A DNA stretch of 15,464 nucleotides, taken from contig CANPDS010000022.1 of the NCBI GenBank assembly GCA_947573015.1, forward strand, positions 1-15,464. Direction: 5' to 3'. Below the pieces are notes generated by a model that made no database searches, was not told where the DNA came from, and was given only the letters and a program-made list of their open reading frames with translations. This DNA comes from an uncultured Muribaculum sp. (GTDB lineage: Bacteria > Bacteroidota > Bacteroidia > Bacteroidales > Muribaculaceae). The position numbers and the translations under genes are program-made. Below, piece by piece: positions 1-6,625 of the stretch (its first letter is position 1; the number at the start of each line of letters is the position of its first letter).

Positions 1-9
1 TTGACGCTG

Positions 10-17
10 CAAAGGTA
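10..17 (-). promoter_or_regulatory. Candidate leftward promoter -7 element
   Basis: Read on the minus strand this is TACCTTTG followed by CA, a full match to the Bacteroidota -7 consensus TAnnTTTG. It would drive a gene lying off the left edge of the window. No clear -33 TTTG sits at the expected distance, so the call rests on the -7 box alone. Confidence 0.35.
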
Positions 18-154
18 GTGTTTTTTATCGAAATGGCCCAACTATTAATTAGTTAAACCTTTAAAAAGATAACTAAATAACCGCTCAGGGGCTTCTATGG
101 CGCTTTTTTTATGTAAAAAAAACATTAAAATAGCATATGTATGGAGATTTTAGT

Positions 155-162
155 TATCTTTG
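155..162 (+). promoter_or_regulatory. Candidate promoter -7 element for the glucokinase gene
   Basis: TATCTTTG matches the Bacteroidota -7 consensus TAnnTTTG. A good -33 TTTG is not visible at 19-21 nt upstream. Transcription from here would give a leader of roughly 95 nt before the ATG at 265. That leader has two weak hairpins (CGGC/GCCG at 181-193 and TTTCTC/GAGAAA at 197-218). I recognise no riboswitch in it, and I see no gene in the rest of bases 1-264. Confidence 0.4.
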
Positions 163-264
163 CAATGTAGTTAACCTCCTCGGCTGTCGGCCGTATTTTC
201 TCAGAAAAGGTGGAGAAAGACACTGCAATAACCCAAAAACAACCTAAAATAATACAGTAGAAAA

Positions 265-1221
265 ATGAAACCTTACGTAGTAGGTATCGACATAGGTGGC
301 ACCAACACCGTGTTCGGTATAGTTGATGCCCGTGGCAATGTGCTCGCCAGCAGCTCGATAAAGACTGGTAAACATGCCGAAATCAAGGATTATGTGGAAG
401 AACTTAAAAATGCTCTTAACAACCTTCTTGAGGCAAATGACGCTGTAGATAAGATTGCTGGTATCGGTGTAGGAGCTCCCAATGGCAACTATTTCACCGG
501 CGCTATCGAAATGGCACCAAATCTCCCTTGGAAAGGCAGAATTCCTCTCGCCGAATTATTGCAAGAAGCTTTTGGGGTGCCTGTAGCGCTTACAAATGAT
601 GCCAATGCAGCTGCTATCGGTGAGATGACCTATGGCGTAGCACGTGGCATGAAGGACTTTATCATGATTACTCTTGGAACCGGAGTAGGCAGTGGTATTG
701 TTGTGAACGGTCAGCTTGTATATGGACATGACGGTTTCGCAGGTGAGCTTGGTCACGTGATAGTCAAGCCCAGCAACGGACGCATGTGCGGTTGCGGACG
801 TACAGGATGTCTTGAGGCATACTGCTCTGCTACAGGTGTGGCACGTACTGCCCGTGAGTTCCTTGAAACACGCACTGATAAATCGCTCCTCCGCGATCTT
901 CCTATCGAAGAGATTACATCAAAGGATGTATATGATGCAGCTGTAAAGGGCGATAAACTTGCCAAAGAGATTTTCGAGTATACCGGTAAGATCATGGGTG
1001 AGGCTTTTGCCAATTTCATCGCATTTACAAGCCCTGAGGCCATCGTGCTTTTCGGTGGTCTGAGCCGTTCAGGCGATATGCTTATGAAGCCTATCCAGGA
1101 TGCTATGGACCGAAATACTCTCAATATTTTCAAGGGTAAGACCAAGCTCCTTCTCTCAGAACTTAAGGAAGGCGATGCCGCTGTGCTTGGAGCAAGTGCT
1201 CTGGGTTGGGAGGCTCGCTGA
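265..1221 (+). CDS. ROK-family glucokinase
   Basis: This 318-residue protein is a sugar kinase of the ROK family, most likely a cytoplasmic glucokinase that phosphorylates glucose with ATP to feed glycolysis. The N-terminal phosphate-binding motif DIGGTN is at residues 9-14. The catalytic Asp lies in NDANAAAIGE (D112). A second nucleotide-binding stretch, LGTGVGSG, is at about 137-144. GELGH (160-164) carries the conserved Glu and His. The zinc-binding motif CGCGRTGC (175-182) is the hallmark of ROK kinases. Length is normal for the family, which is about 300-320 residues. The protein has no N-terminal DNA-binding domain, so it is a kinase and not a ROK repressor. Substrate specificity between glucose and related sugars such as N-acetylglucosamine or N-acetylmannosamine cannot be fixed from motifs. 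The gene appears monocistronic, with its own promoter candidate and a terminator hairpin after it. Confidence 0.9.
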   Translation: MKPYVVGIDIGGTNTVFGIVDARGNVLASSSIKTGKHAEIKDYVEELKNALNNLLEANDAVDKIAGIGVGAPNGNYFTGAIEMAPNLPWKGRIPLAELLQEAFGVPVALTNDANAAAIGEMTYGVARGMKDFIMITLGTGVGSGIVVNGQLVYGHDGFAGELGHVIVKPSNGRMCGCGRTGCLEAYCSATGVARTAREFLETRTDKSLLRDLPIEEITSKDVYDAAVKGDKLAKEIFEYTGKIMGEAFANFIAFTSPEAIVLFGGLSRSGDMLMKPIQDAMDRNTLNIFKGKTKLLLSELKEGDAAVLGASALGWEAR

Positions 1222-1243
1222 ATCAGTATTTGACACTCTATAG

Positions 1244-1293
1244 CAAGGGTGTGTCAAAATGCCGGAAAATCACCCGGTTTTGGCACACCCTTG
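1244..1293 (+). terminator. Hairpin terminator after the glucokinase gene
   Basis: The arms CAAGGGTGTG (1244-1253) and CACACCCTTG (1284-1293) pair perfectly. Inside them CAAAA pairs with TTTTG and CCGG (1262-1265) with CCGG (1274-1277), with one T.G wobble and a two-base bulge. The inner CCGG...CCGG followed by TTTT looks like an intrinsic terminator. The outer arms resemble sequence in the 7363-7423 structure. The 3' end overlaps the proposed -33 element of the next operon. Confidence 0.7.
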
Positions 1294-1322
1294 ACTATTT
1301 AATATTTAATGTACTACCTTTA
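1290..1322 (+). promoter_or_regulatory. Candidate promoter for the DUF4492-cydAB operon
   Basis: CTTG (1290-1293), a 21-nt spacer and TACCTTTA (1315-1322) resemble the Bacteroidota promoter TTTG-N19-21-TAnnTTTG, with one mismatch in each box. Transcription would start near 1328, inside the first copy of a 16-bp tandem duplication just before the ATG at 1355. The call is inferred from pattern only. Confidence 0.4.
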
Positions 1323-1352
1323 AACACGTTCTCAGATAAACACGTTCTCAGA
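1321..1352 (+). repeat. Perfect 16-bp tandem duplication before a start codon
   Basis: The unit TAAACACGTTCTCAGA occurs twice back to back (1321-1336 and 1337-1352) and ends two bases before the ATG at 1355. The first copy overlaps the end of the candidate -7 element. A recent slippage duplication in the 5' leader is the simplest reading. Confidence 0.85.
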
Positions 1353-1354
1353 CA

Positions 1355-1891
1355 ATGGCTGATAATTATCTCGAAAAGAAGATGGAGGAGCATCGTCGAG
1401 GCGTGACCTCGCATTATCGGCCGCGTCTCACACCTTCCGGATCACGTGCAGGCATATTGTCGTTGCCATTTCCACCCAGGCGTGTCATTGTGTCGCTTGA
1501 TAATAATGCCAGGAATGTTGGGCTGGCAGAGACTATACGCGATGCTCTTGTCAAGAAGCTTGTGCAAACTGGCTCAAGGGTAGCATTCACACACTCTGAT
1601 CGTGTCACAGGCAATCGTATGGCACAGGCTATGGGTGCTTGTGCAGTAACTTTTGGCGATATTGACGTGCTGATCAAGCGTTGGGAAGGTGTTGATGTCA
1701 CGATTGGAATTGATGCCGGTGAGGATAGACCGGATTCCATGGTGAGCATCCGGATATCTCCTTATGCCGATGAACGTACGGTCACGGTCTGTCTTGGCGG
1801 TTGTGCCAATATTGATGAGGCACTGCGTATATGTATGATGGCTCTTGTGCCTGGTGCTGAGTTTATGCTCGGCTTATCAATCAATCTCTGA
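1355..1891 (+). CDS. Hypothetical protein, possible degenerate Rossmann fold
   Basis: I do not firmly recognise this 178-residue protein. It begins with a charged helix-like segment (residues 1-15) and then a Pro/Arg-rich stretch ending in LPFPPRRVIVSLD (37-49). That stretch reads as the first beta-strand of a Rossmann-like domain. An amphipathic helix (about 55-71) and a second strand (RVAFTHSD, about 75-82) follow, and the rest alternates strands and helices. The layout recalls the N-terminal half of short-chain dehydrogenases. However, the glycine-rich TGxxxGIG loop is absent (LDNNARNVG stands there) and no YxxxK catalytic pair is visible, so enzymatic activity is doubtful. There is no signal peptide or membrane helix, so it is probably cytoplasmic. 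It lies 74 bp before the DUF4492 gene on the same strand and is probably co-transcribed with cydAB. A role in bd-oxidase expression or assembly is possible but unsupported by motifs. Confidence 0.7.
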   Translation: MADNYLEKKMEEHRRGVTSHYRPRLTPSGSRAGILSLPFPPRRVIVSLDNNARNVGLAETIRDALVKKLVQTGSRVAFTHSDRVTGNRMAQAMGACAVTFGDIDVLIKRWEGVDVTIGIDAGEDRPDSMVSIRISPYADERTVTVCLGGCANIDEALRICMMALVPGAEFMLGLSINL

Positions 1892-1965
1892 TATGGATAT
1901 CGATATGAACAAATTCAGCCGTTCAGGATGTTTTGATTATATGATCCAATGAAAGTGTAATAACC

Positions 1966-2211
1966 ATGACCAAGCCTAACCGTATCGTTTCATTGCCCGT
2001 GCGGATTTATCGCTTTTATCGCGATGGATTCCGAAGCATGACAGTTGGCCGCTATCTATGGGTGCTGATATTGGTCAAGCTGTTCATATTGTTCTTCATT
2101 TTTAAACTATTCTTCTTCCCTGATCTGCTCAAGCGTGACTATTCCACCGATCAGGAACGTGCCGCCGCTGTGCGTATGCATCTGATGGAGGACCAATCTT
2201 CGCCTCGGTAA
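1966..2211 (+). CDS. DUF4492 small membrane protein, bd-oxidase partner candidate
   Basis: This 81-residue protein matches the DUF4492 family as I know it: an N-terminal amphipathic segment with RIYRFYRDGFRSMTVGR (about 14-30), one strongly hydrophobic helix (about 31-53, rich in Leu, Phe and Ile) and a short charged C-terminal tail. The family is typically found next to cytochrome bd genes in Bacteroidota, as here, where it lies 67 bp before cydA. One helix, small size and operon position invite comparison with the single-helix bd-oxidase subunits CydX and CydH of other bacteria. It is longer than those and shows no sequence similarity that I can see. Its role as a subunit or assembly factor is inference. 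It would sit in the inner membrane, and the basic segment before the helix favours a cytoplasmic N-terminus. Confidence 0.8.
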   Translation: MTKPNRIVSLPVRIYRFYRDGFRSMTVGRYLWVLILVKLFILFFIFKLFFFPDLLKRDYSTDQERAAAVRMHLMEDQSSPR

Positions 2212-2278
2212 ATTTTATCATAAACAACACCATCTTATAATCTCTGTAATCTATTAATCCATACTCTATTCTATACAC

Positions 2279-3853
2279 ATGGACGACTTATTTACTGTAG
2301 TTGACTGGTCGCGGTGGCAATTTGCCCTTACGGCCATGTATCATTGGCTGTTCGTGCCGCTGACCATTGGTCTGGCGCTGATCGTAGCCATTATGGAGAG
2401 TATCTATGTCAAGACCGGAAAGGTCAAATGTCTTGCCATGACAAAATTCTGGATGCTGCTCTTTGGTATTAACTTTGCCATTGGCGTGGCCACCGGCATT
2501 ATTCTTGAGTTTGAGTTCGGCACCAACTGGTCGAACTACAGCTGGTTTGTGGGCGATATATTTGGCGCCCCATTGGCAATTGAAGGTATTGTCGCATTCT
2601 TCATGGAGTCGACATTCATTGCCGTGATGTTCTTCGGATGGAAGAAGTTCAGCCCGGGATTTCATCTGGCTGCCACGTGGCTTACGGCTGCTGGTACAGC
2701 TCTGTCAGCACTTTGGATCCTCGTGGCCAATGCTTGGATGCAGCAACCAGTCGGCATGGAGTTTGATCCTGCGCAGATGCGTAATGTAATGTCTGACTTT
2801 GTCGCTGTCGTTACATCAGGCACCGCTGTCGCCAAATTTACTCATACTGTTGCAAGTGCGTGGACTCTTGCCGGTGTGTTTGTGATTGGTGTAAGCTCAT
2901 GGTGGATTCTCCGTCGGCGCAACGTGGAGCTGGCTCTCGATTCCATCAAAGTTGCCTCATGGGTAGGTGGCGCTGGAATCCTCGTCACTCTCGCTACGGG
3001 TGATATGTCGGCTGTAAATGTGGCCAAGTATCAGCCGATGAAGTTGGCTGCTATGGAAGGCCTGTATCGTGGGTCGTGCGGTCAGGAACTTGTAGGCGTG
3101 GCATTACTTAATCCGGACAAAAAGGCTGGGGATGATATTGAAGATCCATATTTGTTTGATATAAGCATTCCATACGGGCTTTCATTCCTCGCCAATCATG
3201 ATTTCAATAGTTTCGTGCCTGGCATCAATGACCTTATCGACGGTATTGAGTTGACTACTGAAGGTGATACGATACGCACGGTAAGCTATGCCGAGCGCAT
3301 TGCTCGCGGACGTGAGGCGCACGAGGCTCTCCGCGCTTACGATGCTGCTATTGTGGCCGGAGATGAAGTTGCCAAGGAGAGTGCTCTTGCCAATCTGAAA
3401 GTTAACTATCCCTACTTTGGATACGGATACCTTGATTCTCCGGAGGAGGCTGTACCCCCTGTTGGCATGACATTCTATGCATTCCGTATAATGGTGATGG
3501 CCGGAGGATACCTGCTTTTGCTCTTTGTGTATGCTTTCATCGCAAGCTATTGGCGCCCGAAATGGCTTCAGCATAAAGTTTCGTGCGTAATAGCGATGCT
3601 TTCTATAGCTATTGTGTGGATATGTTCACAGGCAGGTTGGATCACTGCTGAGGTGGGCCGACAGCCATGGGTAATACAGGATATTCTGCCTACACGTGCA
3701 GCCATCAGTGATATTGCCGCTTCATCGGTTATCACTACATTTATAATGTTTGCAGTTGTATTTACTGTGCTCCTTGTGGCTGAAATGAGTATTATGGCGA
3801 CTCAGATCAACAAGTATTCCAAGGAGGATATTAATAAAATCGCTAATTCTTGA
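2279..3853 (+). CDS. cydA: Cytochrome bd quinol oxidase subunit I
   Basis: CydA carries the three haems and the quinol site of cytochrome bd, the inner-membrane oxidase that reduces oxygen to water with high affinity. The 524-residue protein has the expected multi-helix layout. Conserved residues are visible: H22 in AMYHWLFVP and H189 in KFTHTVAS (haem ligands), M405 in FRIMVMAG (haem b558 ligand), and E102 and E110 in IEGIVAFFMEST (proton path and haem d region). K255 and E260 in MKLAAMEG belong to the quinol loop. GRQPW (460-464) is the family signature after it. The loop between about residues 250 and 400 is long and the total length is close to the E. coli protein, so this is the long-Q-loop type. 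The gene follows the DUF4492 gene by 67 bp and is followed almost immediately by cydB. No cydCD haem/thiol exporter genes lie in the window. Confidence 0.97.
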   Translation: MDDLFTVVDWSRWQFALTAMYHWLFVPLTIGLALIVAIMESIYVKTGKVKCLAMTKFWMLLFGINFAIGVATGIILEFEFGTNWSNYSWFVGDIFGAPLAIEGIVAFFMESTFIAVMFFGWKKFSPGFHLAATWLTAAGTALSALWILVANAWMQQPVGMEFDPAQMRNVMSDFVAVVTSGTAVAKFTHTVASAWTLAGVFVIGVSSWWILRRRNVELALDSIKVASWVGGAGILVTLATGDMSAVNVAKYQPMKLAAMEGLYRGSCGQELVGVALLNPDKKAGDDIEDPYLFDISIPYGLSFLANHDFNSFVPGINDLIDGIELTTEGDTIRTVSYAERIARGREAHEALRAYDAAIVAGDEVAKESALANLKVNYPYFGYGYLDSPEEAVPPVGMTFYAFRIMVMAGGYLLLLFVYAFIASYWRPKWLQHKVSCVIAMLSIAIVWICSQAGWITAEVGRQPWVIQDILPTRAAISDIAASSVITTFIMFAVVFTVLLVAEMSIMATQINKYSKEDINKIANS

Positions 3854-3858
3854 TAATC

Positions 3859-5010
3859 ATGGAAGCAGATCATATGACATTTTTCCTCCAGGAGTACTGG
3901 TGGTTTCTTATATCTGTGCTTGGTGCATTGCTGGTATTCCTGCTTTTTGTGCAGGGTGGACAGTCAATGCTGATGTGCACCCGTTCGGCTGATGACCGCA
4001 ATCTGATGGTCAATTCGATCGGCACCAAATGGGAGCTGACTTTTACTACACTCGTAGTGTTTGGCGGGGCTTTCTTCGCTTCGTTCCCGCTGTTTTATAG
4101 TACAAGCTTCGGCGGCGCCTACTGGTTATGGATTCTGATATTGTTCACATTTGTCGCGCAGGCTGTGAGCTATCAGTATCGTCGTAAGAAAGGAAATCTA
4201 TATGGCACACGCTTTTTCGACATTCTGCTTGTGCTGAGTGGCGCGTTCGGATGTTTCCTGCTTGGTGTTGCGGTATCGATGATGTTCTTCGGTGCTGATT
4301 TCCGTGTCAGCATGGGCAATATTCTCGATCCGGGTAGCCCTGTTATCTCGCAATGGGGCGACGGACATGGATGGGAGGCTATATTCTGTTGGCGCAACTG
4401 GATACTTGGTTTTGCAGTGCTTTTCCTTGCACGCACTCAGGGTGCCCTATATTTTATGAACAACATTCAGGCAGGCGACCGTTTCTTCGACATTTGCCGT
4501 CGTCGTGTGTTGGTCAACGGAGTGATTTTTGTAGTGTTCTTCCTTGTGTTTGTCGGAATGCTCCTCACTGCTACCGGACTTCAGTCCACAGGTCTTCATA
4601 CATTTGAACCGGTGCCATATAAGTATTTCCAGAATTATGTGGAAATGTGGTGGTGTCTGGTTATTTTCCTTATCGGAGTAGCCATGGTGCTATATGCGGT
4701 TGGCAAGTCTGTATTCTTGAAGCATTACACCAAAGGTATATGGTGGTCGGGAGTCGGAACTGTGTTGGTAGTGCTTACTCTCTTCTGGGTAGCCGGCTAC
4801 AATAACACTCCCTACTATCCTTCTCTTGCCGATACGGCATCGTCGCTTACTATCGCCAACAGTTCGTCAACACAGTTTACACTTAAGGTGATGAGTATAG
4901 TGAGCATTCTTGTACCGTTTGTTGTGGCTTATATAGCCTATGTATGGTATAAGATGAATGCCCGTCCGCTCACTCCATCAGAAATGGAGTCGGATCATCA
5001 TAGCTATTAA
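3859..5010 (+). CDS. cydB: Cytochrome bd quinol oxidase subunit II
   Basis: CydB is the second core subunit of cytochrome bd and pairs with CydA in the inner membrane. The protein is about 383 residues, as usual, with eight or nine hydrophobic helices and no haem-ligand signature of its own. The N-terminal FLQEYWWFLISVLGALLVFLLF is typical, as is the following QGGQSM region. The conserved GDGHGWEAIFCW stretch lies near residues 168-179. The frame is open from a TTG at 3850 that would overlap the cydA stop. I chose the ATG at 3859, five bases after that stop. The ATG at 3874, starting MTFFLQEYW, is an equally reasonable alternative. It is the last gene of the operon, followed by a strong terminator at 5071. 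Confidence 0.96.
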   Translation: MEADHMTFFLQEYWWFLISVLGALLVFLLFVQGGQSMLMCTRSADDRNLMVNSIGTKWELTFTTLVVFGGAFFASFPLFYSTSFGGAYWLWILILFTFVAQAVSYQYRRKKGNLYGTRFFDILLVLSGAFGCFLLGVAVSMMFFGADFRVSMGNILDPGSPVISQWGDGHGWEAIFCWRNWILGFAVLFLARTQGALYFMNNIQAGDRFFDICRRRVLVNGVIFVVFFLVFVGMLLTATGLQSTGLHTFEPVPYKYFQNYVEMWWCLVIFLIGVAMVLYAVGKSVFLKHYTKGIWWSGVGTVLVVLTLFWVAGYNNTPYYPSLADTASSLTIANSSSTQFTLKVMSIVSILVPFVVAYIAYVWYKMNARPLTPSEMESDHHSY

Positions 5011-5070
5011 TAGATTGTTCAAGAATGCCTGAGGCTCTCGATCATTGCGGGTTCTTTCGGGATAATATAT

Positions 5071-5126
5071 AAAGCAAGGTCGATGCGGCTACATACCGCA
5101 TCGACCTTGCTTTATGCTTTTTTTTA
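5071..5126 (+). terminator. Strong intrinsic terminator after cydB
   Basis: An 18-bp perfect stem (5071-5088 with 5096-5113) has a 7-base loop and is followed within four bases by a run of T. This is a clear rho-independent terminator for the cydAB operon. It lies between convergent transcription units. On the minus strand, downstream of the crcB pair, the stem is not followed by a T run, so it is mainly one-directional. Confidence 0.92.
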
Positions 5127-5138
5127 ACAAACTCTTAA

Positions 5139-5510
5139 TTATCGTACGCATAGCATGCCGAGCCATACCATGAGCAGGCCAAGCACTACTGTCGGCACAA
5201 TGTAGCATACGAACTTCACCCATTCTCCTTTCTTTATCATGGCAAAACTATCGTGGGAGAATGATGAAAAAGTAGTGAAGCCACCGCAAAAACCAGATAT
5301 AAGCAGAGCATGCATTGCTGTGTCCATTTCATGCCGACCCCAAAGCCCTGCGAATATTCCTATTATGAAGCATCCTATCACATTTACTGCAAATGTGCCC
5401 ACAGGATAGTTGCTGCCGAAAAGTTTTTTTCCGAGAAGTCCTGTGAGATATCGTCCGACGGTGCCTACAAATCCACCGACACCGGCTATTAGCATTCCTT
5501 CTATTATCAT
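5139..5510 (-). CDS. crcB: CrcB/FluC fluoride channel subunit (second copy)
   Basis: This 123-residue membrane protein belongs to the CrcB/Fluc family. These are dimeric, dual-topology channels that let fluoride leave the cytoplasm and protect enolase and other enzymes. Family motifs are all present: GGFVGTVGRY (about 12-21) in the first helix, PVGTFAVNVIGCFIIG (about 36-51) with the pore Asn, and GFCGGFTTFSSFS (about 73-85). That last stretch holds the Phe residues lining the fluoride path and the helix break that coordinates the central sodium ion. Four hydrophobic segments and the length are normal. It starts 23 bp after the end of the other crcB gene on the same strand, so the two are surely co-transcribed. 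They are clearly homologous but differ at many positions. Confidence 0.93.
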   Translation of the reverse strand: MIIEGMLIAGVGGFVGTVGRYLTGLLGKKLFGSNYPVGTFAVNVIGCFIIGIFAGLWGRHEMDTAMHALLISGFCGGFTTFSSFSHDSFAMIKKGEWVKFVCYIVPTVVLGLLMVWLGMLCVR

Positions 5511-5533
5511 GATTGTAATGTTTTTTCTGTTGA

Positions 5534-5935
5534 TTACTTTGTCTCAGCGATTGTGGTGGCTGGTTTGCGTACACATGCGGCACCGAAGGCTACCATGGCT
5601 ATGCCGAACACTAGGCTTGTAACCATGTAAAACCAGAACATCCCGCATTCGCCGGTCTGGAGCATTGATATCATTTCGTCAGAGAAGGATGAAAAGGTGG
5701 TGAAACCACCGCAGAATCCGGTGATCCATAGCAGGTTCGCGTTGTGTGAGAGTTTTCCTGTCTTAACCAGATAGCCGTAAAGCACACCTATTATGAAGCA
5801 TCCGAGCATATTGGCCATAAATGTCCCCAATGGGAATGCCATATGGCATATGGCACCTCCAAGTTTTTCAGATAGGAAACGCAGGCATGTACCTAAAAAA
5901 CCGCCTGCGCCGGCAATGAAGCAATTCTTGAGCAT
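5534..5935 (-). CDS. crcB: CrcB/FluC fluoride channel subunit (first copy)
   Basis: This 133-residue CrcB/Fluc-family protein is the promoter-proximal member of a tandem pair. Its motifs are GAGGFLGTCLRF (about 9-20), PLGTFMANMLGCFIIG (about 36-51) and GFCGGFTTFSSFSDE (about 73-87), followed by a fourth hydrophobic helix and a short polar tail (RKPATTIAETK). It keeps the pore Asn and the FTTFSSF segment, so it should be a functional half-channel. The first-helix motif ends RF where the partner has RY, and its tail is longer. Fluc channels are dimers of antiparallel subunits. Tandem unequal copies may therefore form a heterodimer with each chain fixed in one orientation, though two homodimers are equally possible. 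I looked upstream for a fluoride riboswitch and did not recognise one. Confidence 0.93.
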   Translation of the reverse strand: MLKNCFIAGAGGFLGTCLRFLSEKLGGAICHMAFPLGTFMANMLGCFIIGVLYGYLVKTGKLSHNANLLWITGFCGGFTTFSSFSDEMISMLQTGECGMFWFYMVTSLVFGIAMVAFGAACVRKPATTIAETK

Positions 5936-6092
5936 ATTATAAAGTTTTAAATGAAGTCTATAAGTGTGTCGCGAAAATATAAAGTATTTATGAAATTCAT
6001 AATACGTAGTAATTACAAGACTTTTTTTACTTAAAGAGTTTCCACTGTGAGGTGCGTTATTTCGGTATTATAACGGATGGATTTGTTAAATA

Positions 6093-6165
6093 GTTTAATC
6101 ACAGATGATAATAAAACTCCAGCATGGCAACCATGCTGGAGTTTTATTATCATCTGTGGCTAAAC
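6093..6165 (-). terminator. Long perfect hairpin, bidirectional-type terminator
   Basis: The arms 6101-6127 and 6131-6157 are perfect reverse complements, 27 bp with a three-base loop. Pairing continues through a C-G pair and a wobble to GTTTA/TAAAC at 6093-6097 and 6161-6165. The inner part CTCCAGCATGG...CCATGCTGGAG is followed by TTTTATTAT on both strands, so it can stop transcription in either direction. It begins five bases after the stop of the DUF3861 gene on the minus strand. It therefore separates that gene from the crcB pair. Confidence 0.88.
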
Positions 6166-6169
6166 ACTG

Positions 6170-6475
6170 TTATTTGTTGCAGTCACATTTACAACCGAAT
6201 TGACCCTTTACTTTTTTCTTGAATGCCTCGAAAGCAGGGTAAAAATCCTTGAAAAGTTCTAAGTCGGGGTTCTTTTTCAGTACATGATGTAGCAGACGCA
6301 TGCCTAATACGAATTCCTTCGCATGCTTGTCAGATAATACGCCTGCTTTTTCTGTGTTCTCGACCATTGCGGCAAGGTCATGATGGCCACCGAAATTGAA
6401 GTTCATTACTTCCTGAATTTTACCCTCTACTACTTCGGTAACATTGAAGTGGTACGATCTCTTGTTCTTATCCAT
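6170..6475 (-). CDS. DUF3861 family protein
   Basis: This 101-residue protein resembles the DUF3861 family of small soluble proteins of unknown function. Features typical of that family are the opening YHFNVTEVV strand and the HHDLAAMVENTEKAG segment (about 31-45). The helix AKEFVLGMRLLHHVLKKNPDLELF (about 52-75) and the closing FEAFKKKVKG also fit. No enzyme motif is visible. Unusually, the C-terminus ends CKCDCNK, giving three cysteines in alternate positions in the last seven residues, which could bind a metal ion. There is no signal peptide, so it is likely cytoplasmic. The gene stands alone, 150 bp downstream of gpmA and directly before a strong hairpin. Its neighbours give no clear hint about function. 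Confidence 0.8.
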   Translation of the reverse strand: MDKNKRSYHFNVTEVVEGKIQEVMNFNFGGHHDLAAMVENTEKAGVLSDKHAKEFVLGMRLLHHVLKKNPDLELFKDFYPAFEAFKKKVKGQFGCKCDCNK

Positions 6476-6625
6476 ATCTAATATGTTTTTAGTTTGATTG
6501 TTTTGAATTACGTCATTATAACATGAAGTAAGCCGTGATGGTTTCGCAATGTATCCTAATCAAGCTAAAAAGATATTAAAGCTTATCGAAGGGTAATGGA
6601 TGTGGTATATTCATGCTTAAGCATG
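6476..6625. other. Intergenic region with a 14-bp palindrome
   Basis: This gap separates gpmA from the DUF3861 gene. CATGCTTAAGCATG at 6612-6625 is a perfect palindrome directly abutting the gpmA stop codon. It has no loop and is not followed by a T run on either strand, so it is a poor terminator candidate. I found no convincing promoter for the DUF3861 gene. The two genes may be transcribed together or from an unrecognised promoter here. Confidence 0.5.

Noticed and set aside
753..1145. Minus-strand open frame inside the glucokinase gene
   Set aside because: It is a shadow of a gene with full ROK motifs, and has no start context or known similarity.
1893..1952. Nineteen-codon open frame between the hypothetical gene and DUF4492
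   Set aside because: Too short and without recognisable features; it may be chance, although it starts right after the upstream stop codon.
5936..6092. Fluoride riboswitch before the crcB pair
   Set aside because: The conserved pseudoknot and core bases of the crcB RNA motif were not recognisable on the minus strand; the region is AT-rich without the expected pattern.
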